This document shows, piece by piece, positions 45,991-55,793 of a DNA stretch of 64,000 bases. Each line of letters starts with the position of its first letter. Position 1 is the first letter of the stretch. Under the pieces are notes generated by a model. The model made no database searches and was not told where the DNA came from. It saw only the letters and a list, made by a program, of their open reading frames with translations. This DNA is from Betaproteobacteria bacterium (GTDB lineage: Bacteria; Pseudomonadota; Gammaproteobacteria; Burkholderiales; Casimicrobiaceae). Location: contig JAAFJO010000001.1 of the NCBI GenBank assembly GCA_013298145.1, forward strand, positions 434,001 to 498,000, given 5' to 3'. A program made the position numbers and the translations under genes.

Positions 45991-48213
45991 CTACTTCCAA
46001 TTCAGCCGGCGACGGCCAAACATTCCGACAGCAGAGGCCAACATGAGGCCAAGCAACGCAAGCAGCGCCGGGCTCATCGTGGGAATCGGCGCGGCATCGA
46101 ACGCAACCAGAACCGTACAGTCACCTGTGATAGCTGAGGTTACGTAAGTCGTACCGGTTAAGGTTCCGCCGCAAGTTCCGCCTACGGAGCGCAGAATTTG
46201 GCCAGGGCCTACTGCAATCGTGAAGCTAATGGTTGAGCCTGCAGTCACCGATTGTGGCCCAGTCGGGGTGATCGATCCGTTACCGATCAATCCTGCAAAC
46301 GAAGCAGTGACCGTGTAGTTTCTCGGCGCGGCGCAGCTCGCCGGGGAGCCTCCGCCCGCGCCCGCACAGGTCCAAGTGAAGCTGCTCGCGCCTGAGGTGA
46401 CTGCACTTGCCGTTCCTGCGGCACATAGATTTGCGCTTGGTGCCAGGACCGTGGCGACGCCGTTCGCGCTACCGCACGCACCGACAACCACTTGCTCGAA
46501 GCTCGCAGCCACTGTGCAATCGGCAGTGATCGCCGCTGTTGTGTAGGTGTTCACGCCTGCTGCAGTAGTGGTGCCGCCGCAACCGCTGATACTTAGCGTA
46601 CGGTAGCCCGCGCTTGGCGTCGCTGTACATGTTGACGTGTTGCTACCAATAATTGGCGTTGCGCAAATCAGCGTTCCGTTAGCCCCCGCGCTGGCAGTTA
46701 CGTTGTATTGACGCGGTGCAGTACACGACGAGGTCGTACCGGTGTTGAGACCCGCGCAGCTCCAGCTGAACTGCGATACCGTGCTCGTTACCGCTGATGC
46801 CGTTCCGCTCGCGCAAAGATTAGCGCTTGGCGCGACAAACGATGCAACGCCGTTTGCTGAACCGCAAACCCCGTTAATCGGCACAACCAACGTCATGCTT
46901 TGCGTTACTTGAGGTGCCGAGTTGAAACTTGCATCACCCGCTTTGTCAGCCGCGATCGTGCACACGCTGCCGGCCACACCGCCTGCTAGCGCAGTGACCA
47001 ATCCAGACGATGCATTGACCGAGCAGATCGACGGCGTGAGTGACGTGTATGAGACTGAGGCGGAAGAACCGGGCGCTGGCGACGCGGTAGCCGCGACGGT
47101 TGCTGTGCCGCTTACCAAAAGGAGCGGGGCTGCGCCGAACGCGAGTGTTTGTGCTGTGCGGGGTGCCACACAGCCTGTGCTCCAGGGCGTACTACCCGTA
47201 GCGGCATCCCATGCGGCGACTGCCGAAACAGTGAGTTGGTTTGGGCAAAGCGCCGAAAGACCTGCAGCCAGCGCGTTCGTAGGCGCGGGCACGGGGGTCA
47301 CCGCACCCGCAATCTGGTTGTTGCGAACGAAAAACACTTCTAACGCATTCAGCCCGGCGAGCGATGGCAACGTGCCGGTTATCTGGTTTGCATCAGCGCG
47401 GAAGAAACGCAACGCGGTCAGCCCCGAAAGTGACGGAAGCGCTCCAGTAAGGGCATTGTTAGAGGCGTAGAACGACTGTAACGAAGAAAGACCACTCAGC
47501 GAAGGCAACGCGCCAGAGAGCTGATTGCTATCCACATGAAACCACTCAAGCGCAGAGAGCCCGGTGAGCGATGGAATATTGCCGGAAAGTAGATTGTTGC
47601 TTCCTTGGAATACTTTGAGCGCAGTCAAGCCAGTGAGCGATGGAATTTGCCCCGCAATCTGGTTGCCGCTGAAAGAGAACGCTTCGAGTGACGTAAGCCC
47701 TGCGAGTGAAGGCAGACTGCCTGTCAGCTGATTGCTGCGCACATCGACATAACTCAGATTGTTGAGCCCTGTGAAGGACGGCAACGCGCCAGAGATACTG
47801 TTTGATTGGAGGCGCAGGAAACGCAAATTGCTCAGCGTATTAAGCGAAGCTGGAAGCGCCCCCGCGAGGTTGTTGGAGGGTAGGTTAATTTCAACAACCG
47901 AATTGCTGGAGCCGCTCGGCGCACACACCACGCCGAACCACGCGCACTCACCACCAGGCGACGCAGCGACGGTCCATACAGCGTTAGGCGCAGTTGTATT
48001 GGTCCAGCTTGCGCCGTTCGTTCCGTTATACAGCGACACCAACACGGCTCGTTCGGCTGACGAGATTTGCGCGGTCGCGGGTGCCGCCACAGAGATACTG
48101 AGCACCGCCGTAATCGCAGCTAGCGCTTGGCCGCTCCGAGCGACAAGTGCGGCGAGAGCCGAAGCGCGCTTGGGCGCGGCATTTGGCGAGAACAAATGTT
48201 CGTGACGTGACAT
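45991..48213 (-). CDS. Leucine-rich-repeat surface protein with IPTL-CTERM anchor signal
   Basis: The 740-residue protein has a signal peptide (cut near ATAQI, about residue 49) then a plant-type leucine-rich-repeat solenoid of about 8-9 repeats of 23 residues (pattern LPSLSGLSSLQSFYASNNAL). Bacterial Ig-like/beta-sandwich repeats with paired cysteines follow (two copies of VVGACGSANGVA...ASAVTS-like modules). The C-terminus is IPTMSPALLALLGLMLAS, one hydrophobic helix and a GRRRLNWK basic tail, the IPTL-CTERM sorting signal that a rhombosortase or exosortase-type system removes. It should be displayed on the cell surface. It is divergent from the subtilisin gene. Confidence 0.9.
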   Translation of the reverse strand: MSRHEHLFSPNAAPKRASALAALVARSGQALAAITAVLSISVAAPATAQISSAERAVLVSLYNGTNGASWTNTTAPNAVWTVAASPGGECAWFGVVCAPSGSSNSVVEINLPSNNLAGALPASLNTLSNLRFLRLQSNSISGALPSFTGLNNLSYVDVRSNQLTGSLPSLAGLTSLEAFSFSGNQIAGQIPSLTGLTALKVFQGSNNLLSGNIPSLTGLSALEWFHVDSNQLSGALPSLSGLSSLQSFYASNNALTGALPSLSGLTALRFFRADANQITGTLPSLAGLNALEVFFVRNNQIAGAVTPVPAPTNALAAGLSALCPNQLTVSAVAAWDAATGSTPWSTGCVAPRTAQTLAFGAAPLLLVSGTATVAATASPAPGSSASVSYTSLTPSICSVNASSGLVTALAGGVAGSVCTIAADKAGDASFNSAPQVTQSMTLVVPINGVCGSANGVASFVAPSANLCASGTASAVTSTVSQFSWSCAGLNTGTTSSCTAPRQYNVTASAGANGTLICATPIIGSNTSTCTATPSAGYRTLSISGCGGTTTAAGVNTYTTAAITADCTVAASFEQVVVGACGSANGVATVLAPSANLCAAGTASAVTSGASSFTWTCAGAGGGSPASCAAPRNYTVTASFAGLIGNGSITPTGPQSVTAGSTISFTIAVGPGQILRSVGGTCGGTLTGTTYVTSAITGDCTVLVAFDAAPIPTMSPALLALLGLMLASAVGMFGRRRLNWK

Positions 48214-48712
48214 TGATTACCCCGGTTAACTGTTGGCTCTGTTCTTGGCGGTTAGGCCTGCGTGGACGAGTTGCCTGACCTCGTCGGTGGTGTAACAACG
48301 AAATCGCCTTTAACTCAAACTTGGCTCGCCATTTCGCTTCTACCCGGATTATGCTGGGTTCGTTGAGAAACGGACACGTGGAGTTCCCAAATTTTTAGCT
48401 AGGGTGAACCAGTATTGAGCTTCACGCGGTCAGGCGCCGCCGATTGCGATTAGGGTTTGTACGTGTGGGCAAACGATCCTTATGTTTGTGAGCGTTTACA
48501 AGCCGCTCGACGTGGGGGTTCGCTGCGCAAAATCCCGCGGTCGCAAACCATCAATCAGCGCGTACACTTCAACACAGCGAGATTAGGCAGCGCTTGCAAC
48601 TTCAAGCTGTGACGACGGTATGTATGCCGAGCTTAGGCATGATCAGCAACCAAGGCAGCGCGAGCCAACATAGCTCTTTCAATCTAATGTTCGAACGGTA
48701 CCGGGGATATAC
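48214..48712. other. Divergent intergenic region between the LRR and subtilisin genes
   Basis: These 499 bases hold both promoters. I see no gene or clear palindrome. The length suggests regulated expression of two exported proteins. Confidence 0.5.
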
Positions 48713-51700
48713 ATGGCAGGAACAAGAAACTGGGCGAAGCGCTTTTTCGCGCTAGCCTGCGCGATGAGCGCGGCGTCAACATCACCGCTTTCTGTGGCCG
48801 TGTGGCAAGACAGCTTGCCCGCTACCGATGAACCGGCGGTGTTCAATGAAGCACAGAAGTCCGGTGCACGTGATGAGCGATTCAAGCGAACGCCTGCCGC
48901 CCTCGCCCAGAAAGCGGGCCTCGACGCTCAGGCTGCGCAAACAAGCTACATCGTTGTTCTTTCGGATGCGCCTGTCGCAAGCTACAGAGGCGGCGTAGCG
49001 GGCCTCGATGCCATTCCGCGCATAACAAGTGCCCCTCGTGCTGGCCGCCTCGATGTTGCCAGCGCCCAAGCGAAATCCTACGCCGCGTACATCCTGAACA
49101 AACAGTTGAGCACTGAGGCGGAGTTTTCGAGCAAGTTCGGCCGCGCTGTAGTGGCGAGTCACCGAATGCAACATGCGATTAACGCGATCGTTCTCGACCT
49201 TAGCGCTGATGAGGCAAGAAAAGTCGAAGCGTCGCCCGGCGTACGCTTCGTCGAAGCCTACCGCGAATACGAGCAGGATACTGACCTTGGCCCGGCGCTG
49301 ATTGGGGCGCCTCCCGTCTGGACGGGTACCAATCCTGGAGCCACCAGCCCGTACCGCGGTGAGGGGATGGTGCTCGGCATTATCGATTCGGGTATCAATT
49401 TTGAAAGCCCATCTTTTGCTGCGACCGGACCAGTGGACGGCTACGTTCACGTCAATCCGCTTGGCGCCGGGACGTATCTCGGTACCTGTGCCACGGGCCA
49501 GGTTGATGCGGGTCGCTGCAACGACAAACTAATCGGCGGCTACGATTTTGTGTGTAACTTCAGCGGTGTCGCGCAATGCACAGCCGCAAACAGTCGCGAA
49601 GAGCCTGGCTTCGGCGACACCAACGGTCACGGCACCCACACCGCCTCCACCGCAGGTGGCAACACGCGCGATGCGGTTTATCAAAGCAACACCCTGCGTA
49701 TCTCAGGGGTTGCGCCGCATGCGAACATCATTGCGTACGATGTCTGCTACACGGAGGTTTCAACCGGTCGCGGTTTGTGCCCGAATGTTTCAACCACGGC
49801 CGCGATTAACCAAACGGTCGCGGACGGCATCGTTGATGCAATCAACTATTCGATTGGGGGCGGCGTAGACCCATGGATCGAAGGAACTTCGCTCGCGTTT
49901 CTAGGCGCAGTCGATGCTGGAATTTTTGTTGCCGCTTCCGCCGGCAACAGCGGGCCGGTAGCGAATTCCATGGGTCACCACGAACCATGGGTAAGCTCGA
50001 CCGCTGCATCACAGACGGGCCGTGCAGGCTTTTCACTCTCGATGAGTGTGACCGGTCCAGCACCGGTACCGGCGAATCTCGCCCCAATTTTGATCTCGGC
50101 TGGCACAGGCGGCGTGACTTTCAGCGCGACCATTCCAGGAACGACACCTATTCGAATCAGTGCCGGGATCGACACTGTTAGCGATGGCTGCGCTGCGTAT
50201 CCCGCGAACACTTTCGCTGGCGCAATTGCGGTTATTCGTCGCGGCACTTGTAGCTTTGCGATTAAGGCAAACAATGCCTCTGCGGCAGGCGCGGTCGCCA
50301 TGGTTTTGGCTAATAACCAAGCCGGCGTGATCCTGCCGAGCGTACCGGGAACCACGATCCCCGTGTTCTCGGTCACACAAGTTCAAGGCGATGCGCTTCG
50401 CAACTTTGGTCAAGCCAATCCGTCGACCGCGACGGCAACAATTGTTTTCCCACCGGTCAGCACGCCTAATGTTGCTGATGCGTTAGGTTCGTTCAGTTCG
50501 CGCGGCCCGGCAGGCACGTACAACCTGCTCAAACCAAACGTGACGGCCCCTGGCGTCCAAGTGCTCGCCGCTGTGTCCCCAACGGCGGCTGTTACGGGAG
50601 CCCCAAATGTGGTTGAACTCTACAGCGGCACCTCGATGGCCTCGCCGCATCAGGCAGGCGCGGCGGCGTTAATTCGACAAGCTCGCCCAAGCTGGACGGC
50701 GATGGAAGTGGCCTCAGCGCTTGCGATGAGTTCCACCATCAGTGTGTTTCTCGAAGATGAAGTCACTGCTGCCAACCCATTCGCGCGCGGCAGCGGACGG
50801 ATCCGCGTGGATCGTGCGGTAAACGCGGGGCTCGTACTCAACGAGACTCGTGCCAACTTTGAGGCAGCCAACCCCGCTGCGAGCGGCGATCCGGCGACGA
50901 TCAATATTGCGTCAATGGCTAATCGCTCTTGCTTCCAGGCTTGCACGTTCACACGCACCGTACGAAATACCCGCAGTACCTCCGCGACTTGGAACTTCGT
51001 GGTGCAAGGGCTAACCGGGACCGTTTCGCCGGCGAGCGCAACGATTGCTGCGGGTGCGACCCAAACGCTTTTGATCACGATCAACAGCTCATCAATCGCC
51101 GCTAACGCAGTTGCGAACTTCGGTTCGCTCGAGCTGCGCGAGCCAACGGGGCCGTCAAGCTTTGATGCGACCACCGCGCTCTCGATGCCGATTATGGTTG
51201 CTGTGCAGCCGCCCGCGATATCGGTGCCCATTGGTATCGCAACAACAGTCGCAGCCACTCGCACCGGCACAGCAGAGTTCAAGCTCACGAACTCGGGCGG
51301 CGCCTCGGCGACATTTGCGCTCAATCGCACGGGTACCGCAGAGCGTAATGCAGTCACGAACTCTGATGTCGGCATCGCCTCAGGTTTCCGAAGCACCACC
51401 TACACCGATCCGGCCACGGCAGGTAGTCAGGCCCAATACTCTGCCGACGATTTCGTTGTGGCGGAACCAACGACGCTGACTACCATCCGCACCACAGGAT
51501 TTGTAGTAAGTAATGTGGCGCTTTCTACTGCGGCGACGAACCTCACCTTCAGCATTTATCCGGACGCAAGCGGCCTACCTGCCGGGAATCCGCAGACGAA
51601 TGCAGCGGCAGCGTTCTGGACGTACACGACGACTCCGGCAGGTGCCGGCGTTACGGTGACTGGCCCTAACGTGATCGCTTTGAACCTGCAAGCGGCCGGA

Positions 51701-52105
51701 CAGAATGTCTTGCTGCCGCCCGGACGCTATTGGCTCGTGGTCAACACACGCGGCACGTTTGCCAACCGCTTCGCGCAGTACGGGTCAAATCAAAGCAGCG
51801 GTAATGCGAACTTCGCTTCCATCACTGTTGCCACGAACGGTACGGGCGCGTGGGTGGTGAATCCTTCATTCCCTGGCTTGTCCATGCGCATCGACGGTAA
51901 CGTTCCTTGCGGCGGCGCGTCTTGGGCGGCCCGTCGCTTCCCGGCATCCGGCTCAATCGTCCCGGGCCGCACGCAAGATGCCTCGCTGTTGGTCACCGCG
52001 GGCGGACTGGCGGCCGGCACCTACACGTCAAATCTCTGCGTGGATTCCAATGATCCAACGCGCCCGGCAATCGCGGTGCCGGTGACGCTCACAGTCACGC
52101 CGTAG
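48713..52105 (+). CDS. Secreted subtilisin-like serine peptidase (S8) with PA and Ig-like domains
   Basis: The 1130-residue precursor has a signal region, an I9-type inhibitor propeptide (SYIVVLSDAPVASY, about 82-190), and the S8 catalytic core. Catalytic residues are Asp225 (LGIIDSGINFE), His306 (TNGHGTHTAS) and Ser641 (YSGTSMASPHQAG). A PA (protease-associated) insert occupies about 450-570 (CAAYPANTFAGAIAVIRRGTCSF). The C-terminal 400 or so residues are fibronectin/Ig-like domains, one resembling the middle of bacterial lactocepin-type proteases. It has no CTERM or LPXTG anchor and should be released or stay loosely attached. The intergenic region separates it from the divergent LRR protein. 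Confidence 0.94.
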   Translation: MAGTRNWAKRFFALACAMSAASTSPLSVAVWQDSLPATDEPAVFNEAQKSGARDERFKRTPAALAQKAGLDAQAAQTSYIVVLSDAPVASYRGGVAGLDAIPRITSAPRAGRLDVASAQAKSYAAYILNKQLSTEAEFSSKFGRAVVASHRMQHAINAIVLDLSADEARKVEASPGVRFVEAYREYEQDTDLGPALIGAPPVWTGTNPGATSPYRGEGMVLGIIDSGINFESPSFAATGPVDGYVHVNPLGAGTYLGTCATGQVDAGRCNDKLIGGYDFVCNFSGVAQCTAANSREEPGFGDTNGHGTHTASTAGGNTRDAVYQSNTLRISGVAPHANIIAYDVCYTEVSTGRGLCPNVSTTAAINQTVADGIVDAINYSIGGGVDPWIEGTSLAFLGAVDAGIFVAASAGNSGPVANSMGHHEPWVSSTAASQTGRAGFSLSMSVTGPAPVPANLAPILISAGTGGVTFSATIPGTTPIRISAGIDTVSDGCAAYPANTFAGAIAVIRRGTCSFAIKANNASAAGAVAMVLANNQAGVILPSVPGTTIPVFSVTQVQGDALRNFGQANPSTATATIVFPPVSTPNVADALGSFSSRGPAGTYNLLKPNVTAPGVQVLAAVSPTAAVTGAPNVVELYSGTSMASPHQAGAAALIRQARPSWTAMEVASALAMSSTISVFLEDEVTAANPFARGSGRIRVDRAVNAGLVLNETRANFEAANPAASGDPATINIASMANRSCFQACTFTRTVRNTRSTSATWNFVVQGLTGTVSPASATIAAGATQTLLITINSSSIAANAVANFGSLELREPTGPSSFDATTALSMPIMVAVQPPAISVPIGIATTVAATRTGTAEFKLTNSGGASATFALNRTGTAERNAVTNSDVGIASGFRSTTYTDPATAGSQAQYSADDFVVAEPTTLTTIRTTGFVVSNVALSTAATNLTFSIYPDASGLPAGNPQTNAAAAFWTYTTTPAGAGVTVTGPNVIALNLQAAGQNVLLPPGRYWLVVNTRGTFANRFAQYGSNQSSGNANFASITVATNGTGAWVVNPSFPGLSMRIDGNVPCGGASWAARRFPASGSIVPGRTQDASLLVTAGGLAAGTYTSNLCVDSNDPTRPAIAVPVTLTVTP

Positions 52106-52187
52106 CGAAACGAAGTAAATCGCCCTCGATTGGTATTCGGTCGAGAGCGCATTAGATTGGTGAAGCGGCGCTCAGGCCGCAATCTCG

Positions 52188-52227
52188 AAGCCCTGCCTTG
52201 CATTCAACGCAACGTAGGGCTTTTTTT
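52188..52227 (+). terminator. Terminator after the subtilisin gene
   Basis: AAGCCCT (52188-52194) pairs with AGGGCTT (52216-52222) followed by a T run to 52227. It lies 83 bp after the stop. Confidence 0.78.
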
Positions 52228-52482
52228 ACGCCGTTACCCAAGCCGTGCAGCGCGCGCTTCCCCGACGGCTTGTTGTTCTGTAATGGCCAAGGGCTTCTTT
52301 GTGGGAGCAGGACCTCATTAACGGTTGAAATTAGAAACACCTTCGTGCAATTAGACGCTATAGTTAGCCGCTACGCGACTCTATCGATGTACATCGACGT
52401 TAACGATTTCTTTGATGTTACCCCGACATATTTGGGCTTAGGCGGAGATAGATTAAACTTCTCCGCCTGCGATAACAGCCCG

Positions 52483-54657
52483 CTAGGCAATGCGCAGTTT
52501 GCGTGCGGCCACCCATTGCGATACGAGCACGGGTGTCGCGACAGCTACGCCAACTAGCAACATCTTCACCCCCGGCGCCACCATCACCAGCGCAGCAACG
52601 ATCGCAAGCGCTCGCTCCCAGCCCTTCATCTCGGTGAGCAAGTAGCGCGAGAGCGCGGCGGCAAGAAGCATGATGCTGCAGATACATGCAACGAAGACGA
52701 CCGCAAAATCGCCCCACGTGAAGCCTTTTGTCACGAGCAACAACGCAGGCGAGAACACGAATACGAACGGCACCAAGGCCTTGCCCAGTCCGAGCCTGAA
52801 CGCGGTGTTTCCGGTTTTGAACGGATCGGAATTCGCCATGCCTGCGGATGCGTAGGCGGCGAGCGCGACGGGCGGCGTAATGTCAGCCAGCACGCCGTAA
52901 TAGAAGACGAAGAAGTGCGCGACGATCGGCTCCACGCCCATTTGTACGAGCGCTGGCGCCGCGATGGTCACCATGATGATGTAGTTCGCGGTCGTTGGAA
53001 TGCCGCAGCCCATCACTATGCAAACCAGCCCCGTCATGAAGAGCGCGCAGAGCAAGGTGAGTGCTTGTTTACTGATGAGCCACGCGGGCAGCACAGTCAG
53101 GAAAAATTCCGCGAGTGCCGCCGATGATGAGTTCACGATGTAGCTCACCTTAAAGCCAACGCCGGTCAGCGTGACTACGCCGATGACCAAACCCACCGTG
53201 CCTGCCGCAGCGCCCACGGCAAGCGCGTACTTAGCGCCCGTTGAGAACGCATCAATCAACTCATCGCGAGTAAAGCGCGACGGCAGATCAAGCATTTTCA
53301 ACGCTGCAACCAGGGCAATCGCACCCGCTAGGAAAAGCATGATTCCATAGTCTTGCAGTTGTCCTGAAATCACAATCGCCAGCGCAATGTGAAGCGCTGC
53401 CATGATGCCCAAACCCAGTGGCGTATTTTTCTTCTCGCCTGTCGTCAAACCTACGATGATGCAGCTTGTGATGCCCGCGAACGCAGACACGTACGGCGTG
53501 AAGCCGCTCATCAGGGTGCCAACTAACAGAGCCAAGGGAATCAGGGTTGGCCAGCGTTTCTTGAAACTCTCGCGCACGTTCGGCAATTCTTCTGCGGTAA
53601 GCCCACGTAAGCCGGTGCGCTTCGCTTCGAAGTGCACCTGCCAGAACACGCCGAAGAAATGCATGAACGCTGGGAAGACGGCGGCAAGCACAATCGTCGA
53701 ATACGGAAGCGCTAAGAACTCGATCATCAAGAACGCGGCGGCGCCCATGATCGGCGGCGTGATTTGTCCGCCCGTGGATGCGGCGGCCTCAACCGCGCCC
53801 GCGAAATGGCGCGGATAGCCGACTCGAATCATTGCCGGGATCGTAAGCGAGCCCACGGTCACTGCATTCGCGACCGACGAGCCCGAGAGCATGCCAAACA
53901 TCGCGGAGCCGAACACGCTCACCTTTGCAGGCCCGCCCGCGTACTTGCCCGCGACGCTGGACGCGACGTCCAGGAAGAGCTGTCCGAGGCCGATGCGCGT
54001 CGCGAGCACACCGAACAAAACGAAATGAAACACGTAGGTCGCAACCACGCCTACTGCGATACCGTAAACACCTTGGCTCGTGAGGTATTGATGATTAACG
54101 ACTTGCGACCATGAGTTTCCAGCGTGTTTGAGTAAGCCGGGAAAGTAGGGGCCAAAGAGCGCGTAGAGCAAAAAGATCGACGCAATGATCGGAAGCGGCC
54201 AACCCATTGATCGGCGCGTCGCCTCCAGCAACAGCACGATCAAAATCGATCCCATCACCACATCCATCGTATCGGGATTGCCGATGCGAAAGGCGAGATC
54301 GTCGAACACGTAGGGAATGTAGAGCGCAGAGATTGCAGCAAGGACCGCAAAGATCCAGTCGTACAGCGGCAGCCCGAGCGGATGATGCCAACTCGACTTT
54401 TCTTGCGTTTGCGCTTTCTTGCTAAACGCAAACACGAGAAAAATCAGCGCGAGGACAAAGGCCAGATGCAAGCCGCGATGCGTTGCCTCGCGAAGCAACC
54501 CAAAGCCTGCCGTGTAATAGTGAAACACCGACAGTGCGATCAACAAGAAAGTCACAGTCTTGAGCGCAATATTCGCCATCGGGCGAAAGCGCATCTCGCT
54601 GTCGTATTTTGATTCGAGTTCGGCGACTGCCTTGTCATCGATCATCGTAGTACCCAT
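52483..54657 (-). CDS. TRAP transporter fused permease, TAXI type
   Basis: The 724-residue membrane protein has about 17 hydrophobic helices and the fused DctQ-DctM layout of TAXI-type TRAP transporters. Motifs are GSAMFGMLSGSSVANAVTVGSLTIPAMIRVGYPRHFAGAVEAAASTGGQITPPIMGAAAFLM in the large-subunit core (from about residue 250) and VMGCGIPTTANYIIMVTIAAPAL in the second repeat. It uses a sodium gradient to import organic acids or amino acids delivered by a TAXI receptor, here encoded immediately upstream (54804-55793). A methionine at residue 5 is an alternative start; GGGGGAAA precedes the one chosen. Confidence 0.93.
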   Translation of the reverse strand: MGTTMIDDKAVAELESKYDSEMRFRPMANIALKTVTFLLIALSVFHYYTAGFGLLREATHRGLHLAFVLALIFLVFAFSKKAQTQEKSSWHHPLGLPLYDWIFAVLAAISALYIPYVFDDLAFRIGNPDTMDVVMGSILIVLLLEATRRSMGWPLPIIASIFLLYALFGPYFPGLLKHAGNSWSQVVNHQYLTSQGVYGIAVGVVATYVFHFVLFGVLATRIGLGQLFLDVASSVAGKYAGGPAKVSVFGSAMFGMLSGSSVANAVTVGSLTIPAMIRVGYPRHFAGAVEAAASTGGQITPPIMGAAAFLMIEFLALPYSTIVLAAVFPAFMHFFGVFWQVHFEAKRTGLRGLTAEELPNVRESFKKRWPTLIPLALLVGTLMSGFTPYVSAFAGITSCIIVGLTTGEKKNTPLGLGIMAALHIALAIVISGQLQDYGIMLFLAGAIALVAALKMLDLPSRFTRDELIDAFSTGAKYALAVGAAAGTVGLVIGVVTLTGVGFKVSYIVNSSSAALAEFFLTVLPAWLISKQALTLLCALFMTGLVCIVMGCGIPTTANYIIMVTIAAPALVQMGVEPIVAHFFVFYYGVLADITPPVALAAYASAGMANSDPFKTGNTAFRLGLGKALVPFVFVFSPALLLVTKGFTWGDFAVVFVACICSIMLLAAALSRYLLTEMKGWERALAIVAALVMVAPGVKMLLVGVAVATPVLVSQWVAARKLRIA

Positions 54658-54803
54658 AAATTTCCCCCGTTAGTAATGTGCTTGCACCGGAACATCGTTT
54701 CGTTTGCATCAAATTAGGCGCTGAGGCGCGTGCCCATCACGCACCTCAGCATCCAAAAAAATACGATGTAGCCGCTATCAATTTGAAGCGCGGCCACTCA
54801 AAC

Positions 54804-55793
54804 TTACTTCACCAGTCCGACTTCTTTATAGAACCGTTCTGCGCCTGGGTGCAGCGGGATGCCCGCGCCTGCGATTGCGCCTGCGAGCTGGATGGCTTTG
54901 CCTTTGGCATGGCCTGAGTCGAGCGCTTTGCGGGTGTTGTCATTCCACAGCGCTTTGGTGATGTTGTAGACAAGCGTTGTGTCTTGCTTCGCGCTCGTGA
55001 CCCACTGCGCACCGACGGCAAGCGTTTTCACGGCACCCACGCCTTTGTAGGTGTCTGCGGGAATCGTATCGGCGCTATAGAAGCCGAATTGCTTGGTGAG
55101 CTTTTCTGCTTCCGGGCCAGTGATGGGCAGGATATCGATGCCGCCGGTCGCGGTGAGCTCTGCAATGGCGCCTGCAGGATAGCCGCCCACGAAGAAGAAC
55201 GCATCGAGCGAGTTGTCTTTGACTTTCTCACCGGCCGCATTGGGCTTTAAGTTCTCCACCTTGATGTCTTTCTCCGAGATACCGTAGGCGGCGAGGATCG
55301 CGCGGGCATTTACCAGCGTGCCAGAGCCTGGCTCATCGAGCGAGACGCGCTTGCCTTTCAAATCAGCAATGGTTTTGATGTTCGCGCCTTTGCGCACGAC
55401 GAGATGAAAGCTCTCGGGATACAAGTTCGCGATCAAGCGCAGATCGGTGACCTTTGGTTTGCCTTCGAAGGTGCCCGTGCCGGTGAACGCCCAGTAGGCG
55501 ACGTCGGCTTGTGAGAAACCGCTCTCAGCACCACCGCCTGCGATGGCGTTTACGTTGGCGACTGAGCCGTTGGATGCAACGGCTGTCGCCACGAGGTTCG
55601 GCACTGCGGGTTGCGAAATCGCATTTGCGATCAAGCCACCGATGGGGTAGTACGTCCCCGCGGTGCCACCCGTATTAATACGGAAAAAAGTTTGCGCTGA
55701 GGCGCTGGATGCCGCCAAACTGGCTGTGGTGACAGCCGCAGTGATGAACACCGAAATGAGCCGATTACAACCTACGAAACGATGATTAAACAT
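54804..55793 (-). CDS. TAXI-family TRAP transporter receptor, copy 1
   Basis: The 329-residue receptor starts MFNHRFVGCNRLISVFITAA with a signal peptide ending near SASAQ, then FFRINTGGTAGTYYPIGGLIANAIS, the TAXI motif. It should bind an anionic substrate in the periplasm for the adjacent fused permease. From 54808 to 55694 its DNA shows no difference that I can see from 60247-61133 in copy 2, so residues about 34-328 are identical while the signal peptides are unrelated. Its ATG overlaps the stop of the upstream LysR gene by 8 bases, so its translation is coupled to that regulator. Confidence 0.92.
   Translation of the reverse strand: MFNHRFVGCNRLISVFITAAVTTASLAASSASAQTFFRINTGGTAGTYYPIGGLIANAISQPAVPNLVATAVASNGSVANVNAIAGGGAESGFSQADVAYWAFTGTGTFEGKPKVTDLRLIANLYPESFHLVVRKGANIKTIADLKGKRVSLDEPGSGTLVNARAILAAYGISEKDIKVENLKPNAAGEKVKDNSLDAFFFVGGYPAGAIAELTATGGIDILPITGPEAEKLTKQFGFYSADTIPADTYKGVGAVKTLAVGAQWVTSAKQDTTLVYNITKALWNDNTRKALDSGHAKGKAIQLAGAIAGAGIPLHPGAERFYKEVGLVK

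Noticed and set aside
45991..48213. A PEP-CTERM protein
   Set aside because: The C-terminal motif reads IPTMSP, which fits the IPTL-CTERM class; the PEP motif is absent.
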